Below are positions 12,050 to 17,449 of a stretch of 25,093 nucleotides of DNA, in pieces (the first letter of the stretch is position 1; each line of letters opens with the position of its first letter). The position numbers and the translations under genes were made by a program. A model generated the notes under the pieces. That model saw nothing but the letters and a program-made list of their open reading frames with translations. It made no database searches and was not told where the DNA came from. The DNA comes from a virus, in the IMG/VR virus record IMGVR_UViG_3300036945_000787, positions 1-25,093 of that record. One strand, 5' to 3'.

Positions 12050-12376
12050 TTAGATTGGCTTGGAATTTGCCAATGCTTCAAAAATTGCTTTTAGTGCATT
12101 TTTGTTTGCTTTTGTCAACGATTCTACATCGTTTTCATTAAGTTTCAAAATTGCGCCGATTGCGTCAGCGTGTGCATCTTTTTTGATTACTGGCTCGCCA
12201 GTTTTGGAAACATAAGTTTTAGCTTTGTAAACTTTTTCGCGTGACAATTTTGCGACAACTGAACGAACAGTTTTGCCCAAAGTTTCAGCGATTGTTTCAA
12301 CTGTCACGCCTGCGACATAATCGGCCACCATTTTGGTGGTTTGCTCGGGAGTGTAGTTTACAGTTTTTGCAGTCAT
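12050..12376 (-). CDS. HTH DNA-binding protein, paralog 3 of 4
   Basis: The 108-residue protein starts MTAKTVNYTPEQTTKMVADY and has the HTH segment KTVRSVVAKLSREKVYKAKT (about residues 35-54), a KTGEPVIKKDAHAD linker, and a helical tail with ESLTKANKNALKAIFEAL. It is roughly 70 percent identical by eye to paralog 4, so the two duplicated most recently. The role is presumably sequence-specific DNA binding. The palindromes of the nearby promoters are candidate targets. Its promoter is consensus (TTGACA-16-TATAAT), and the ribosome-binding site AAAGGA lies eight bases from ATG. Terminator at 12009-12035. Confidence 0.75.
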   Translation of the reverse strand: MTAKTVNYTPEQTTKMVADYVAGVTVETIAETLGKTVRSVVAKLSREKVYKAKTYVSKTGEPVIKKDAHADAIGAILKLNENDVESLTKANKNALKAIFEALANSKPI

Positions 12377-12412
12377 TTTAAAATTCCTTTAGGTTTCAGT
12401 GTTTAAGCCTCT

Positions 12413-12440
12413 ATTATAGCAGAAAATCAAGAACTGTCAA
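12413..12440 (-). promoter_or_regulatory. Promoter of HTH paralog 3
   Basis: On the minus strand, -35 TTGACA (12435-12440), 16-bp spacer, -10 TATAAT (12413-12418). Confidence 0.75.
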
Positions 12441-12511
12441 TAACCTATTTTTTGTGGGGTTATTCCATCTTCTATTTTTTCCCTGCCAAGCCTAAATTAT
12501 AACACAAAATT

Positions 12512-12570
12512 GTGTTGTATTTTAAACACACACAAAAAATATGTTATTAAAAAACGCTTGACACACGCGC
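12512..12570 (+). repeat. Upstream repeat block, type 2 (copies at 12512 and 14357)
   Basis: About 56 nt running from GTGTTGT through TTTTAAACACACAC and GTTATTAAAAAA to GCTTGACAC. It is nearly identical to 14357-14414 (four or five differences by eye). Each copy leads into an operator-type promoter. The gap 12377-12686 holds this block, the promoters and hairpin unit B, and no gene. Confidence 0.65.
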
Positions 12571-12589
12571 AATTATACTAGTATAATTG
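12558..12589 (+). promoter_or_regulatory. Operator-type promoter B
   Basis: -35 TTGACA (12558-12563), 18-bp spacer, -10 TATAAT (12582-12587). CAATTATACTAGTATAATTG (12570-12589) is a perfect 20-bp palindrome over the -10, followed by GGCGCC. This version has no central 3-bp spacer. Confidence 0.75.
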
Positions 12590-12600
12590 GCGCCCCAAAA

Positions 12601-12645
12601 GTAATACTTTTGTTTGCAAAATGAAACTGCAAACAAAAATATTAC
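12601..12645 (+). ncRNA. Hairpin transcript unit B
   Basis: GTAATACTTTTGTTTGCA (12601-12618) pairs with 12628-12645 with one mismatch across a 9-nt loop. It lies directly after promoter B and before a terminator. No reading frame is present. Confidence 0.5.
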
Positions 12646-12666
12646 ATTTCGTTTTAGCCAAAATAA

Positions 12667-12694
12667 AAGCCCCGAAGGGCTTATTATTATTTTT
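12667..12694. terminator. Bidirectional terminator between unit B and the PQ-loop gene
   Basis: AAGCCC (12667-12672) with GGGCTT (12677-12682) and a four-base loop (UUCG read on the minus strand). T-rich stretches lie on both sides. The minus-strand gene's stop codon is within the plus-strand T tract. Confidence 0.65.
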
Positions 12695-12935
12695 TAGGCT
12701 TTATTTTATAATATACAATAATTGAAATAAATATTATATTAGCCGTATAATTAAATATCAACGGCCAATGCCATTTTGGGATAATATAAATAATTGTGAA
12801 TAATTCACCCACGCCCCACATAATTAAAAATCCCCATGTTAATCCATTTGAATTTTTAGTTTTATAAGATTCTATTGCCTGCGGTAATCCACAAAATGCC
12901 AATAATATTGAACCAATCCAGCCAATATATTCCAT
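12687..12935 (-). CDS. PQ-loop (SemiSWEET-like) small membrane protein
   Basis: The 82-residue protein has three hydrophobic segments (about residues 3-18, 33-52 and 57-77). A GLPQAIESYKTKNSNGLTWG stretch matches the PQ-loop motif (proline-glutamine after the first helix, K-T-K-x-S-x-G-L). Bacterial SemiSWEETs with one such three-helix bundle dimerise to carry sugars. Phage members have unknown cargo. The gene has few G or C at third codon positions, unlike the left-hand genes. It lies downstream of the exonuclease on the same strand, with a UUCG hairpin between, and has AAGGA before the start. Transport is inferred from the family only. Confidence 0.75.
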   Translation of the reverse strand: MEYIGWIGSILLAFCGLPQAIESYKTKNSNGLTWGFLIMWGVGELFTIIYIIPKWHWPLIFNYTANIIFISIIVYYKIKPKK

Positions 12936-12947
12936 GATAATCCTTTC

Positions 12948-12967
12948 AATAACCCCGAAGGGTTATT
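12948..12967 (-). terminator. Intercistronic UUCG hairpin
   Basis: On the minus strand AATAACCC and GGGTTATT enclose UUCG. It lies between the exonuclease stop and the PQ-loop ribosome-binding site and lacks a U-tract, so it is likelier a processing or mRNA-protecting hairpin than a full terminator. Confidence 0.5.
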
Positions 12968-12970
12968 ATA

Positions 12971-13669
12971 TTATTTTGCAACAAAATTATTTTTAGTTTG
13001 AAAATCACGCCAATTATAAGGCTTGATATTATCGCGCCAATTACGCTTTTTAATAACCGCTTGCAATATAGGCAATTCAAAATCTCGCGCATCTTCTAAT
13101 GCGGTATGCGGCTCTTTTACAAATTCACCATTAATAAACCCACAAACAATTTCCGCATTAGTTTGAAAAGTCATATTACCTTGTGCGGTAACTTTATTAA
13201 ATGCGTGATTATCAAGGGCAAATTGTCGATAATCTTTTTTATTGCAAATATTACCGATTGCAGAGTGCCAAAGGCAAAAACTATCAGTAAAACCCGAAAG
13301 ATCAATTCCAGTATTTTCGCATTTTGATTTATCAAAAGCCAGATTATAAGCCGTCAAAATAGGATTATATTTGCCAATGGCTTGATTAATCCATTTATTA
13401 ATGGCATTAACAGAAGCCAACATTCTAGTGCCATTATCAAGCATATTAATATAATTTGCTTTGCGTTTTTCTAAACCCGAATAACCCCAAATATCATTTG
13501 CGGCTTTATCGTGGAATAACTCAAAATTACCATAATGGCCATTAACTAAAACCGCGCATTGATTATAAATTTTACCATTGCGATCAACGATAATAATGGC
13601 AAAATCAGCCACAGTATCTGAAATTGTGGTTTCAGTATCGAGAATTGCGAAGAATTGTTTTTTAGCCAT
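12971..13669 (-). CDS. DnaQ-like DEDDh 3'-5' exonuclease
   Basis: The 232-residue protein has the three exonuclease motifs in order: Exo I LDTETT (D11, E13), Exo II AYNLAFDKS (D113) and Exo III HTALEDARD (H188, D193), the DEDDh type found in DnaQ and RNase T. Such enzymes remove 3' nucleotides from DNA or RNA with two metal ions. As a free-standing phage protein it could act in repair, recombination or RNA turnover. There is no fused polymerase. The gene is AT-rich and has its own promoter. The PQ-loop gene follows within about 35 bases. Confidence 0.85.
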   Translation of the reverse strand: MAKKQFFAILDTETTISDTVADFAIIIVDRNGKIYNQCAVLVNGHYGNFELFHDKAANDIWGYSGLEKRKANYINMLDNGTRMLASVNAINKWINQAIGKYNPILTAYNLAFDKSKCENTGIDLSGFTDSFCLWHSAIGNICNKKDYRQFALDNHAFNKVTAQGNMTFQTNAEIVCGFINGEFVKEPHTALEDARDFELPILQAVIKKRNWRDNIKPYNWRDFQTKNNFVAK

Positions 13670-13697
13670 TATGTGCTTTTCAGTGATTGAAGATTAT

Positions 13698-13725
13698 ATT
13701 ATATCAGGTTTTCGGGATTGTGCAA
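13698..13725 (-). promoter_or_regulatory. Promoter of the exonuclease gene
   Basis: On the minus strand, -35 TTGCAC (13720-13725), 16-bp spacer, -10 TATAAT (13698-13703). A second overlapping TATAAT is at 13693-13698. Confidence 0.55.
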
Positions 13726-13728
13726 CAA

Positions 13729-13947
13729 TTATTTAAAAAAGTTGTTGTAAATTCCCAACAAATTAGCAACAAAAAATGTTGCGTTCAAAACGCCCAAACT
13801 TTTATCACGTTTGACAAAAGCCACAATCAGCCAAGCCAAAGAACCAAAAGTAAACAAAACGTAACCGATTTGAAAACTTGCGTTTGCAACTGCAAACGCA
13901 CCCAAAATACTTGCTACAGTACCGAACCAAGAAACAAAAGTAATCAT
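13729..13947 (-). CDS. Small three-helix membrane protein, 72 aa
   Basis: Three hydrophobic stretches (about residues 3-21, 26-45 and 52-69) with a KRDKS loop between the second and third. The start MITFVSWFGTVASILGAF resembles half-size PQ-loop or PnuC-like transporters, although no PQ motif is present. It is coupled to the SprT-like gene by an ATGA overlap. Function unknown. Partnering with the PQ-loop protein is possible but unsupported. Confidence 0.65.
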   Translation of the reverse strand: MITFVSWFGTVASILGAFAVANASFQIGYVLFTFGSLAWLIVAFVKRDKSLGVLNATFFVANLLGIYNNFFK

Positions 13948-14324
13948 TTTCTAGAAATCTCCATTGTGTGATAAAAATCTGGTTTAAGCCCATATTCTAA
14001 CATGATTTTTTGCCAATTTTCGCCATGCCCACAAATTTTTTCTGATTCTCCGAATAGGTCAAAATCGGCTTGGTGTATAATTTCATGAGGCAAAATAACT
14101 GTAAACATTTGTTTGCGGTATTCTGCCGAATGTAAGAAAAATTTATAACCAATTTGCACAATTCTGTCTTCTTGGTGACACATTCCCGCAGTGCGATACA
14201 ATCTTGCACACAAACGTATTACAGGCGGATTAAATTTGCATAATTTTGGGTACATTTCGCAAAGCGAATCCCAAATTGTCGCAGTTTCTGCAACCAATAA
14301 ATTTTGAAGTGTTTTTCTGTCCAT
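13944..14324 (-). CDS. SprT-like zinc metalloprotease
   Basis: The chosen start at 14324 gives 126 residues. An upstream TTG start at 14351 is rejected because the -10 box lies between the two. The HEIIH motif (H80, E81, H84) and a following CGHGENW (H100) are the zinc ligands and context of the SprT domain shared with the DNA-protein crosslink protease Spartan. Phage versions may clear protein roadblocks from DNA, which is inference. The ATG is six bases after the TATAAT, so the mRNA may be leaderless. The -35 is weak. Its stop overlaps the membrane-protein gene by ATGA. Confidence 0.75.
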   Translation of the reverse strand: MDRKTLQNLLVAETATIWDSLCEMYPKLCKFNPPVIRLCARLYRTAGMCHQEDRIVQIGYKFFLHSAEYRKQMFTVILPHEIIHQADFDLFGESEKICGHGENWQKIMLEYGLKPDFYHTMEISRK

Positions 14325-14330
14325 GCTGAA

Positions 14331-14360
14331 ATTATACCCGAAAAATTCCAAAAACAGTGT
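14331..14360 (-). promoter_or_regulatory. Promoter of the SprT-like gene, probably leaderless
   Basis: On the minus strand -10 TATAAT is at 14331-14336, six bases from the ATG at 14324. At the -35 distance only ACACTG (14355-14360) is found, so the promoter would need help or be weak. Confidence 0.45.
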
Positions 14361-14402
14361 TGTTTTTTAAACACACACAAAAAATAAGTTATTAAAAAAA
14401 GC

Positions 14403-14440
14403 TTGACACGCGCCAAAATTATATGTTATAATTTTGGCGC
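14403..14440 (+). promoter_or_regulatory. Operator-type promoter C
   Basis: -35 TTGACA (14403-14408), 18-bp spacer, -10 TATAAT (14427-14432). The longest palindrome of the set: GCGCCAAAATTATA (14410-14423) with its perfect inverse at 14427-14440 and centre TGT. Confidence 0.78.
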
Positions 14441-14444
14441 AAAC

Positions 14445-14476
14445 TTGCAAACAAAAGTATTCATTTTTGTTTGCAA
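14445..14476 (+). ncRNA. Hairpin transcript unit C
   Basis: TTGCAAACAAAA (14445-14456) pairs perfectly with TTTTGTTTGCAA (14465-14476). The element uses the same sequence words as units A, B and D but in rearranged order. A parS-like palindrome and a terminator follow, giving a predicted transcript of roughly 90 nt. Confidence 0.5.
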
Positions 14477-14491
14477 ACCAAAGTGTTACAT

Positions 14492-14507
14492 TGTTTCATG
14501 TGAAACA
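14492..14507. other. parS-like palindrome
   Basis: TGTTTCATGTGAAACA differs at one central base from the chromosomal ParB-binding consensus TGTTNCACGTGAAACA. No parA or parB gene is present in the window. It could instead be an RNA hairpin preceding the terminator. Confidence 0.4.
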
Positions 14508-14530
14508 ATAGGGGCAAAGCCCCTATTTTT
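14508..14530. terminator. Terminator between unit C and the HAD gene
   Basis: ATAGGGGC (14508-14515) with GCCCCTAT (14519-14526) and loop AAA, then TTTTT on the plus strand. It probably ends the HAD transcript from the other side as well. Confidence 0.75.
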
Positions 14531-15005
14531 AGTGTCCTTGTTTTGAGGGAATATAAACGCCCCGAATATTAAAACGATCACAAACCGCTTTTAAATAAGT
14601 GGCATTATCTTCATAAAATGTAAATTCTGCATATTTGAATGTAAGCAAATTAAAAAACTTAGCCAAGCCATTAATTTTTAATTTACCGCCTGAGATATTA
14701 TCGCCATCTTTTCGTGAGATAATATAATCGGGTTCACCTAAAATCTCATTAATAAATGTAATATCAGGGGTATGCAAAACACGGGCAGTAGCAATAATGA
14801 CATAACAATTTTCATCTGACAAATCAGCTTTATATTGTTCAGCCAATGGCAAAAGAGAATCGTCAAGTGCGCGATATTCATTTTCTCTCCAATATCCCAA
14901 ATCTATTTTTTCGCCATTTTCATCTATAATAGTGCGGTATCTGTGCAAACTGCAAACGATAGTACCATCCATATCATAAATTGAAACCCGATTAATTTTA
15001 GCCAT
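14529..15005 (-). CDS. HAD-superfamily phosphatase-like protein
   Basis: The 158-residue protein has HAD motif I YDMDGT (D11, D13) near the N-terminus, a VIIATAR segment as motif II, and an FYEDNATYL segment as motif IV. HAD enzymes use the first aspartate as nucleophile to transfer phosphate. Phage members can be nucleotidases or 3'-phosphatases. The sequence does not show which. It has its own promoter and AAGGA before the ATG. The gene is AT-rich like its neighbours. Confidence 0.75.
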   Translation of the reverse strand: MAKINRVSIYDMDGTIVCSLHRYRTIIDENGEKIDLGYWRENEYRALDDSLLPLAEQYKADLSDENCYVIIATARVLHTPDITFINEILGEPDYIISRKDGDNISGGKLKINGLAKFFNLLTFKYAEFTFYEDNATYLKAVCDRFNIRGVYIPSKQGH

Positions 15006-15034
15006 TTTTGAATCCTTGTTTAGTGTATGAATGA

Positions 15035-15064
15035 ATTATACACGAAAAAACGCCCATACAACAA
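15035..15064 (-). promoter_or_regulatory. Promoter of the HAD gene
   Basis: On the minus strand, -35 TTGTTG (15059-15064), 18-bp spacer, -10 TATAAT (15035-15040). Confidence 0.6.
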
Positions 15065-15119
15065 TTATTTTTCATTTGTGCAAAAATACAACATAGGGAA
15101 AACTCCTAGCAAAAAATCC

Positions 15120-15152
15120 TTGACACGGCCCAATTATATGTGATATAATTGG
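15120..15152 (+). promoter_or_regulatory. Operator-type promoter D
   Basis: -35 TTGACA (15120-15125), 18-bp spacer, -10 TATAAT (15144-15149). Palindrome CCAATTATAT (15130-15139) with ATATAATTGG (15143-15152), centre GTG, followed by CGCC. Preceded by a type 1 repeat block. Confidence 0.75.
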
Positions 15153-15160
15153 CGCCTCAA

Positions 15161-15210
15161 AATGTAATACATTTGTTTTCAATTTTTTATGAAAACAAAA
15201 GTATTACATT
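15161..15210 (+). ncRNA. Hairpin transcript unit D
   Basis: A 20-bp inverted repeat (15161-15180 with 15191-15210, one mismatch) around a 10-nt A/T loop. Unlike the other units, no separate terminator follows. The stop codon of the facing 44-residue gene is inside the 3' arm. Confidence 0.5.
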
Positions 15211-15338
15211 CCAATTTGCGAATAAAACCAGTCGTCAAATTCTTCATCAGTCCAAACCCATGCAGGGCATGAATTCATGATAGCGTCATAATATGCACCC
15301 GACATATTGTAAATAGCATAGACCTTATTTTCTCTCAT
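15204..15338 (-). CDS. Small acidic protein, 44 aa
   Basis: Start ATG 15338 overlaps the stop of the preceding gene (ATGA), and the stop TAA lies in the hairpin arm of unit D. The sequence opens MRENKVYAIYNMSGAYYDAI and ends with an acidic, tryptophan-rich part (WVWTDEEFDDWFYSQIGM). No family is recognised. GGAT upstream may act as the ribosome-binding site. Confidence 0.6.
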   Translation of the reverse strand: MRENKVYAIYNMSGAYYDAIMNSCPAWVWTDEEFDDWFYSQIGM

Positions 15339-15418
15339 TTTGTCATCCAATTCAAAAGTGCAATTTTAGCATAAACAAATACAGCAAAGGCAATAGCCCA
15401 AAAAATAAATTCTAGCAT
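15335..15418 (-). CDS. Single-pass membrane mini-protein, 27 aa
   Basis: MLEFIFWAIAFAVFVYAKIA followed by LLNWMTK, almost entirely one membrane helix. The ribosome-binding site GAGGA lies seven bases from ATG, partly within the end of the upstream gene. Its stop overlaps the next start (ATGA). The clean signals make this tiny gene credible. Function unknown. Confidence 0.6.
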   Translation of the reverse strand: MLEFIFWAIAFAVFVYAKIALLNWMTK

Positions 15419-15421
15419 TTT

Positions 15422-15544
15422 TTATTCCTCAGAAAAGAATTGTTCTAGTGCGCCCATGTATTCAGCCATGTTAGCAAATTGTAAACCATGACGATCACAG
15501 AATCTGTGAAAGCGTGAAATTTGTTGTTCAGTGTATTTGTTCAT
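15422..15544 (-). CDS. Small protein, 40 aa, probably leaderless
   Basis: MNKYTEQQISRFHRFCDRHG begins a basic helical half, followed by an acidic half ending QFFSEE. The ATG at 15544 is six bases after TATAAT (15551-15556), so transcription should start at or near the A of ATG and no ribosome-binding site is possible. It is first in a three-gene operon (15544 to 15204). Confidence 0.6.
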   Translation of the reverse strand: MNKYTEQQISRFHRFCDRHGLQFANMAEYMGALEQFFSEE

Positions 15545-15550
15545 GAGTGT

Positions 15551-15580
15551 ATTATATCACAAATAAATGTAGGGGCATAA
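15551..15580 (-). promoter_or_regulatory. Promoter of the three-mini-gene operon, overlapping a terminator
   Basis: On the minus strand -10 TATAAT (15551-15556), with -35 TTATGC (15575-15580) at 18 bp. The -35 lies in the loop and 3' arm of the terminator at 15568-15590. Confidence 0.55.
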
Positions 15581-15590
15581 AGCCCCTACA
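15568..15590 (-). terminator. Terminator after HTH paralog 4
   Basis: TGTAGGGGC (15568-15576) with GCCCCTACA (15582-15590), 5-nt loop, then TTTATTTG on the minus strand. Confidence 0.75.
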
Positions 15591-15595
15591 ATCTA

Positions 15596-15919
15596 TCAGG
15601 CTTTTTCAGCCTTGATAAAGTCTACAATCTTAGCGAGTGCAGTCTTGTTAGCCTTAGTCAACGAATCAGCATCAGCCTCAGACAAGCCCAAAGCCTCAGC
15701 AATAAAATCAGCGTGAGCATCTTTTTTCACAACAGCTTCACCAGTCTTAGTGGTGTAAGTCTTAGCCACATAAACTTTCTCGCGGGAAAGTTTAGCAACA
15801 ACAGAGCGAACAGATTTTCCCAAAGCCTCAGCAATGGATTCAACAGTAGTGCCAGCTTGATAGTCAGCAACCATGCGGGCAGTTTGTTCAGCGGTATAGT
15901 TTACAGTTTTAGCAGTCAT
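15596..15919 (-). CDS. HTH DNA-binding protein, paralog 4 of 4
   Basis: The 107-residue protein starts MTAKTVNYTAEQTARMVADY, has the HTH segment KSVRSVVAKLSREKVYVAKT, then KTGEAVVKKDAHAD and a tail with DSLTKANKTALAKIVDFI. It is the nearest relative of paralog 3 at the protein level. The DNA has drifted noticeably (fewer A/T at third positions). The promoter TTGCAT-17-TATACT lies inside the upstream 36-aa gene, and GGAG is three bases before ATG. The DNA target is not known. Confidence 0.75.
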   Translation of the reverse strand: MTAKTVNYTAEQTARMVADYQAGTTVESIAEALGKSVRSVVAKLSREKVYVAKTYTTKTGEAVVKKDAHADFIAEALGLSEADADSLTKANKTALAKIVDFIKAEKA

Positions 15920-15938
15920 TTCATTTTCTCCAAGTTAA

Positions 15939-16049
15939 TCAGGGTTTCATCACAAAAACAAAGTATAACACAAAAGGCAGGGCAATGCAAGCCGCAAAAC
16001 CAAGTGCATCAAAAAATTCTTTTACAGTCATAGTGTCTTTCGTTGTCAT
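15939..16049 (-). CDS. Single-pass membrane protein, 36 aa, probably leaderless
   Basis: A 36-residue protein starting MTTKDTMTVKEFFDALGFAA, with a membrane helix at residues 16-33. The longer frame that starts at 16334 has no ribosome-binding site, crosses the terminase promoter region and is rejected. ATG 16049 is six bases after TATACT (16056-16061), suggesting a leaderless message. An alternative start is the second methionine (residue 7). It precedes HTH paralog 4 on the same strand. Confidence 0.55.
   Translation of the reverse strand: MTTKDTMTVKEFFDALGFAACIALPFVLYFVFVMKP
15962..15990 (-). promoter_or_regulatory. Promoter of HTH paralog 4
   Basis: On the minus strand -35 TTGCAT (15985-15990), 17-bp spacer, -10 TATACT (15962-15967), inside the 36-aa gene. 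Confidence 0.55.
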
Positions 16050-16055
16050 GTGTTT

Positions 16056-16085
16056 AGTATAACACAGTTTAGCAGAAAAATTCAA
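16056..16085 (-). promoter_or_regulatory. Promoter of the 36-aa membrane protein gene
   Basis: On the minus strand -35 TTGAAT (16080-16085), 18-bp spacer, -10 TATACT (16056-16061). Confidence 0.55.
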
Positions 16086-16276
16086 GTGTGCAAAAATACA
16101 ACATAGGGACAAACCCCTATAGACAGGGGCGGTTATTAGACCCACAATATAGACATTGCCGTGGGACCCACCCACATGCGGCCTATATGGGAATTTTTGG
16201 AAACACCTTACGGTGCGTATGGAATCCACGCCCAGTGTTACCCTAAACTGCATCAACCACATCAAAAAAATACTAC
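16086..16276. other. Non-coding junction before the terminase operon
   Basis: No convincing gene. It holds a type 1 repeat block (16087-16120), a short CCCAC/GTGGG inverted repeat around 16140-16165, and a stretch (TTACCCTAAACTG, 16238-16250) resembling the GTTTAGGGTCA motif on the opposite strand. Being next to the small terminase gene, it could hold the packaging signal, but nothing in the sequence proves this. Confidence 0.35.
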
Positions 16277-16306
16277 TTGCCACCGTGCTGGCATTTGGTA
16301 TATAAT
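16277..16306 (+). promoter_or_regulatory. Promoter of the terminase operon
   Basis: -35 TTGCCA (16277-16282), 18-bp spacer, -10 TATAAT (16301-16306), 20 bases before the start codon. Confidence 0.7.
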
Positions 16307-16325
16307 GTACCAAAAGGAGTCTGCT

Positions 16326-16799
16326 ATGACACAAAACCTACCCGCAGAAGTATTAAAGATTGCCCCTGAAATGTTGGAAGTAGCCAATTGCTACCTGCAA
16401 CTCAATGACCCGCGAGCGGTCGCAGCTGAACTTGACCTACCTGTTGAAACCGTCACCGAAATGTTAAAACGCCGTGAAGTCAAAAGTTATATCGACAGTG
16501 TGTTTTTCGATTCAGGCTACAACAACCGATTCTTAATGCGCCGTGCCATGGATGCCTTAATCAAGCAAAAGTTTGCCGAGCTTGAAGAGGCCGGAGCTGG
16601 CTCGCAAAAAGATATAAGTGAACTGCTTGCCTTATCACACAAGATGAGCATGGACTTGCTTGACAAGGAGATCCAACTGGAAAAAATCCGTAGTGGCACT
16701 GCACCGCAAAAGCAAGTAAACGTGCAAATCAATGAGGGCCTAGATGGCAGCAAGTATTCACAGCTAGTTCAAAGACTTATAACTGGAGAAGGCGTTTAA
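16326..16799 (+). CDS. terS: Terminase small subunit
   Basis: The start at 16326 has AAGGAG seven bases upstream. The 157-residue protein has an N-terminal HTH-like part (about residues 25-60, with DPRAVAAELDLPVETVTEML), followed by a long helical oligomerisation region and a short C-terminal tail, the usual layout of small terminases, which bind the packaging site as a ring. Identity rests on this layout and on the large subunit three genes downstream. The stop overlaps the next start (TAATG). Confidence 0.75.
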   Translation: MTQNLPAEVLKIAPEMLEVANCYLQLNDPRAVAAELDLPVETVTEMLKRREVKSYIDSVFFDSGYNNRFLMRRAMDALIKQKFAELEEAGAGSQKDISELLALSHKMSMDLLDKEIQLEKIRSGTAPQKQVNVQINEGLDGSKYSQLVQRLITGEGV

Positions 16800-17449
16800 T
16801 GTTAGAAACAATTTGTGAAGTAATGTTGGATGCTTACCAACGCAACTGGATTACCAGTCGCGATGGTAACTGTTCAATCCGTCACCACGACCGTGACCAC
16901 TTCTATATTACGCCAAGTGGCGTGCGTAAGCAAACACTGCAGCCTGATCAATTTAAGAAGATTGGTATTGAAACGGGCTACTATGACCAGCCTCCTCGTT
17001 TATTCTACTCAAGTCGAGAATTAACTTATACTGATATTAGCGCCAACCTGAAGCCTAGTGGAGAACTTCCCCTACACTTTGGATTACAGCGTGAAATGGG
17101 TCAACATAGTAATGATGTGCGTGTGGTAGTACACGTACATCCCACATACTGTATTGCAGCTATGCATGCAGGAATTGATTTATCAACTGTGAGTTCTAGC
17201 TTTCCAGAATTAAATCGTTATACTCGTGTTGCGCCTAATGTAGGTGAAGTACCTCCTATCAGTCAAGAGTTGGCAGATGCTTGCCATCAAAACTTGGACC
17301 TAGATGCCAAAGGTAACTTAGCCTATGACATTGTGGGAATTGTGGGACATGGCGTGGTTGCGGTTGATACGTCACCATGGCGTGCCTATGAACACATTGA
17401 GCGACTAGAACACATTTGCAAGATTGTGCTTGCATCAGGAAACTACTAA
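16799..17449 (+). CDS. Class II aldolase/adducin-family protein
   Basis: The 216-residue protein spans the whole class II aldolase domain: SRDGNCSIR near residue 20, KPSGE with the catalytic-type E89, HVHPTYCIA with zinc ligands H112 and H114, and GHGVVAV with H184. Family members such as fuculose-phosphate aldolase use zinc to cleave or isomerise sugar phosphates. The zinc triad and glutamate are intact, so activity is plausible. The substrate is unknown. Its place between the terminase subunits, with overlapping start and stop codons, means it is expressed with the packaging genes. Whether it alters host metabolism or has a virion role is open. Confidence 0.8.
   Translation: MLETICEVMLDAYQRNWITSRDGNCSIRHHDRDHFYITPSGVRKQTLQPDQFKKIGIETGYYDQPPRLFYSSRELTYTDISANLKPSGELPLHFGLQREMGQHSNDVRVVVHVHPTYCIAAMHAGIDLSTVSSSFPELNRYTRVAPNVGEVPPISQELADACHQNLDLDAKGNLAYDIVGIVGHGVVAVDTSPWRAYEHIERLEHICKIVLASGNY

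Noticed and set aside
16240-16262. Copy of the 3' end of HTH paralog 2 (shared TGCATCAACCAC with 11046-11057)
   Set aside because: A 12-nt match is expected by chance in a window this size, and the flanks only partly agree.
16161-16325. N-terminal extension of the small terminase subunit
   Set aside because: It passes through the operon promoter (TATAAT 16301-16306). The start at 16326 has AAGGAG at the right distance.
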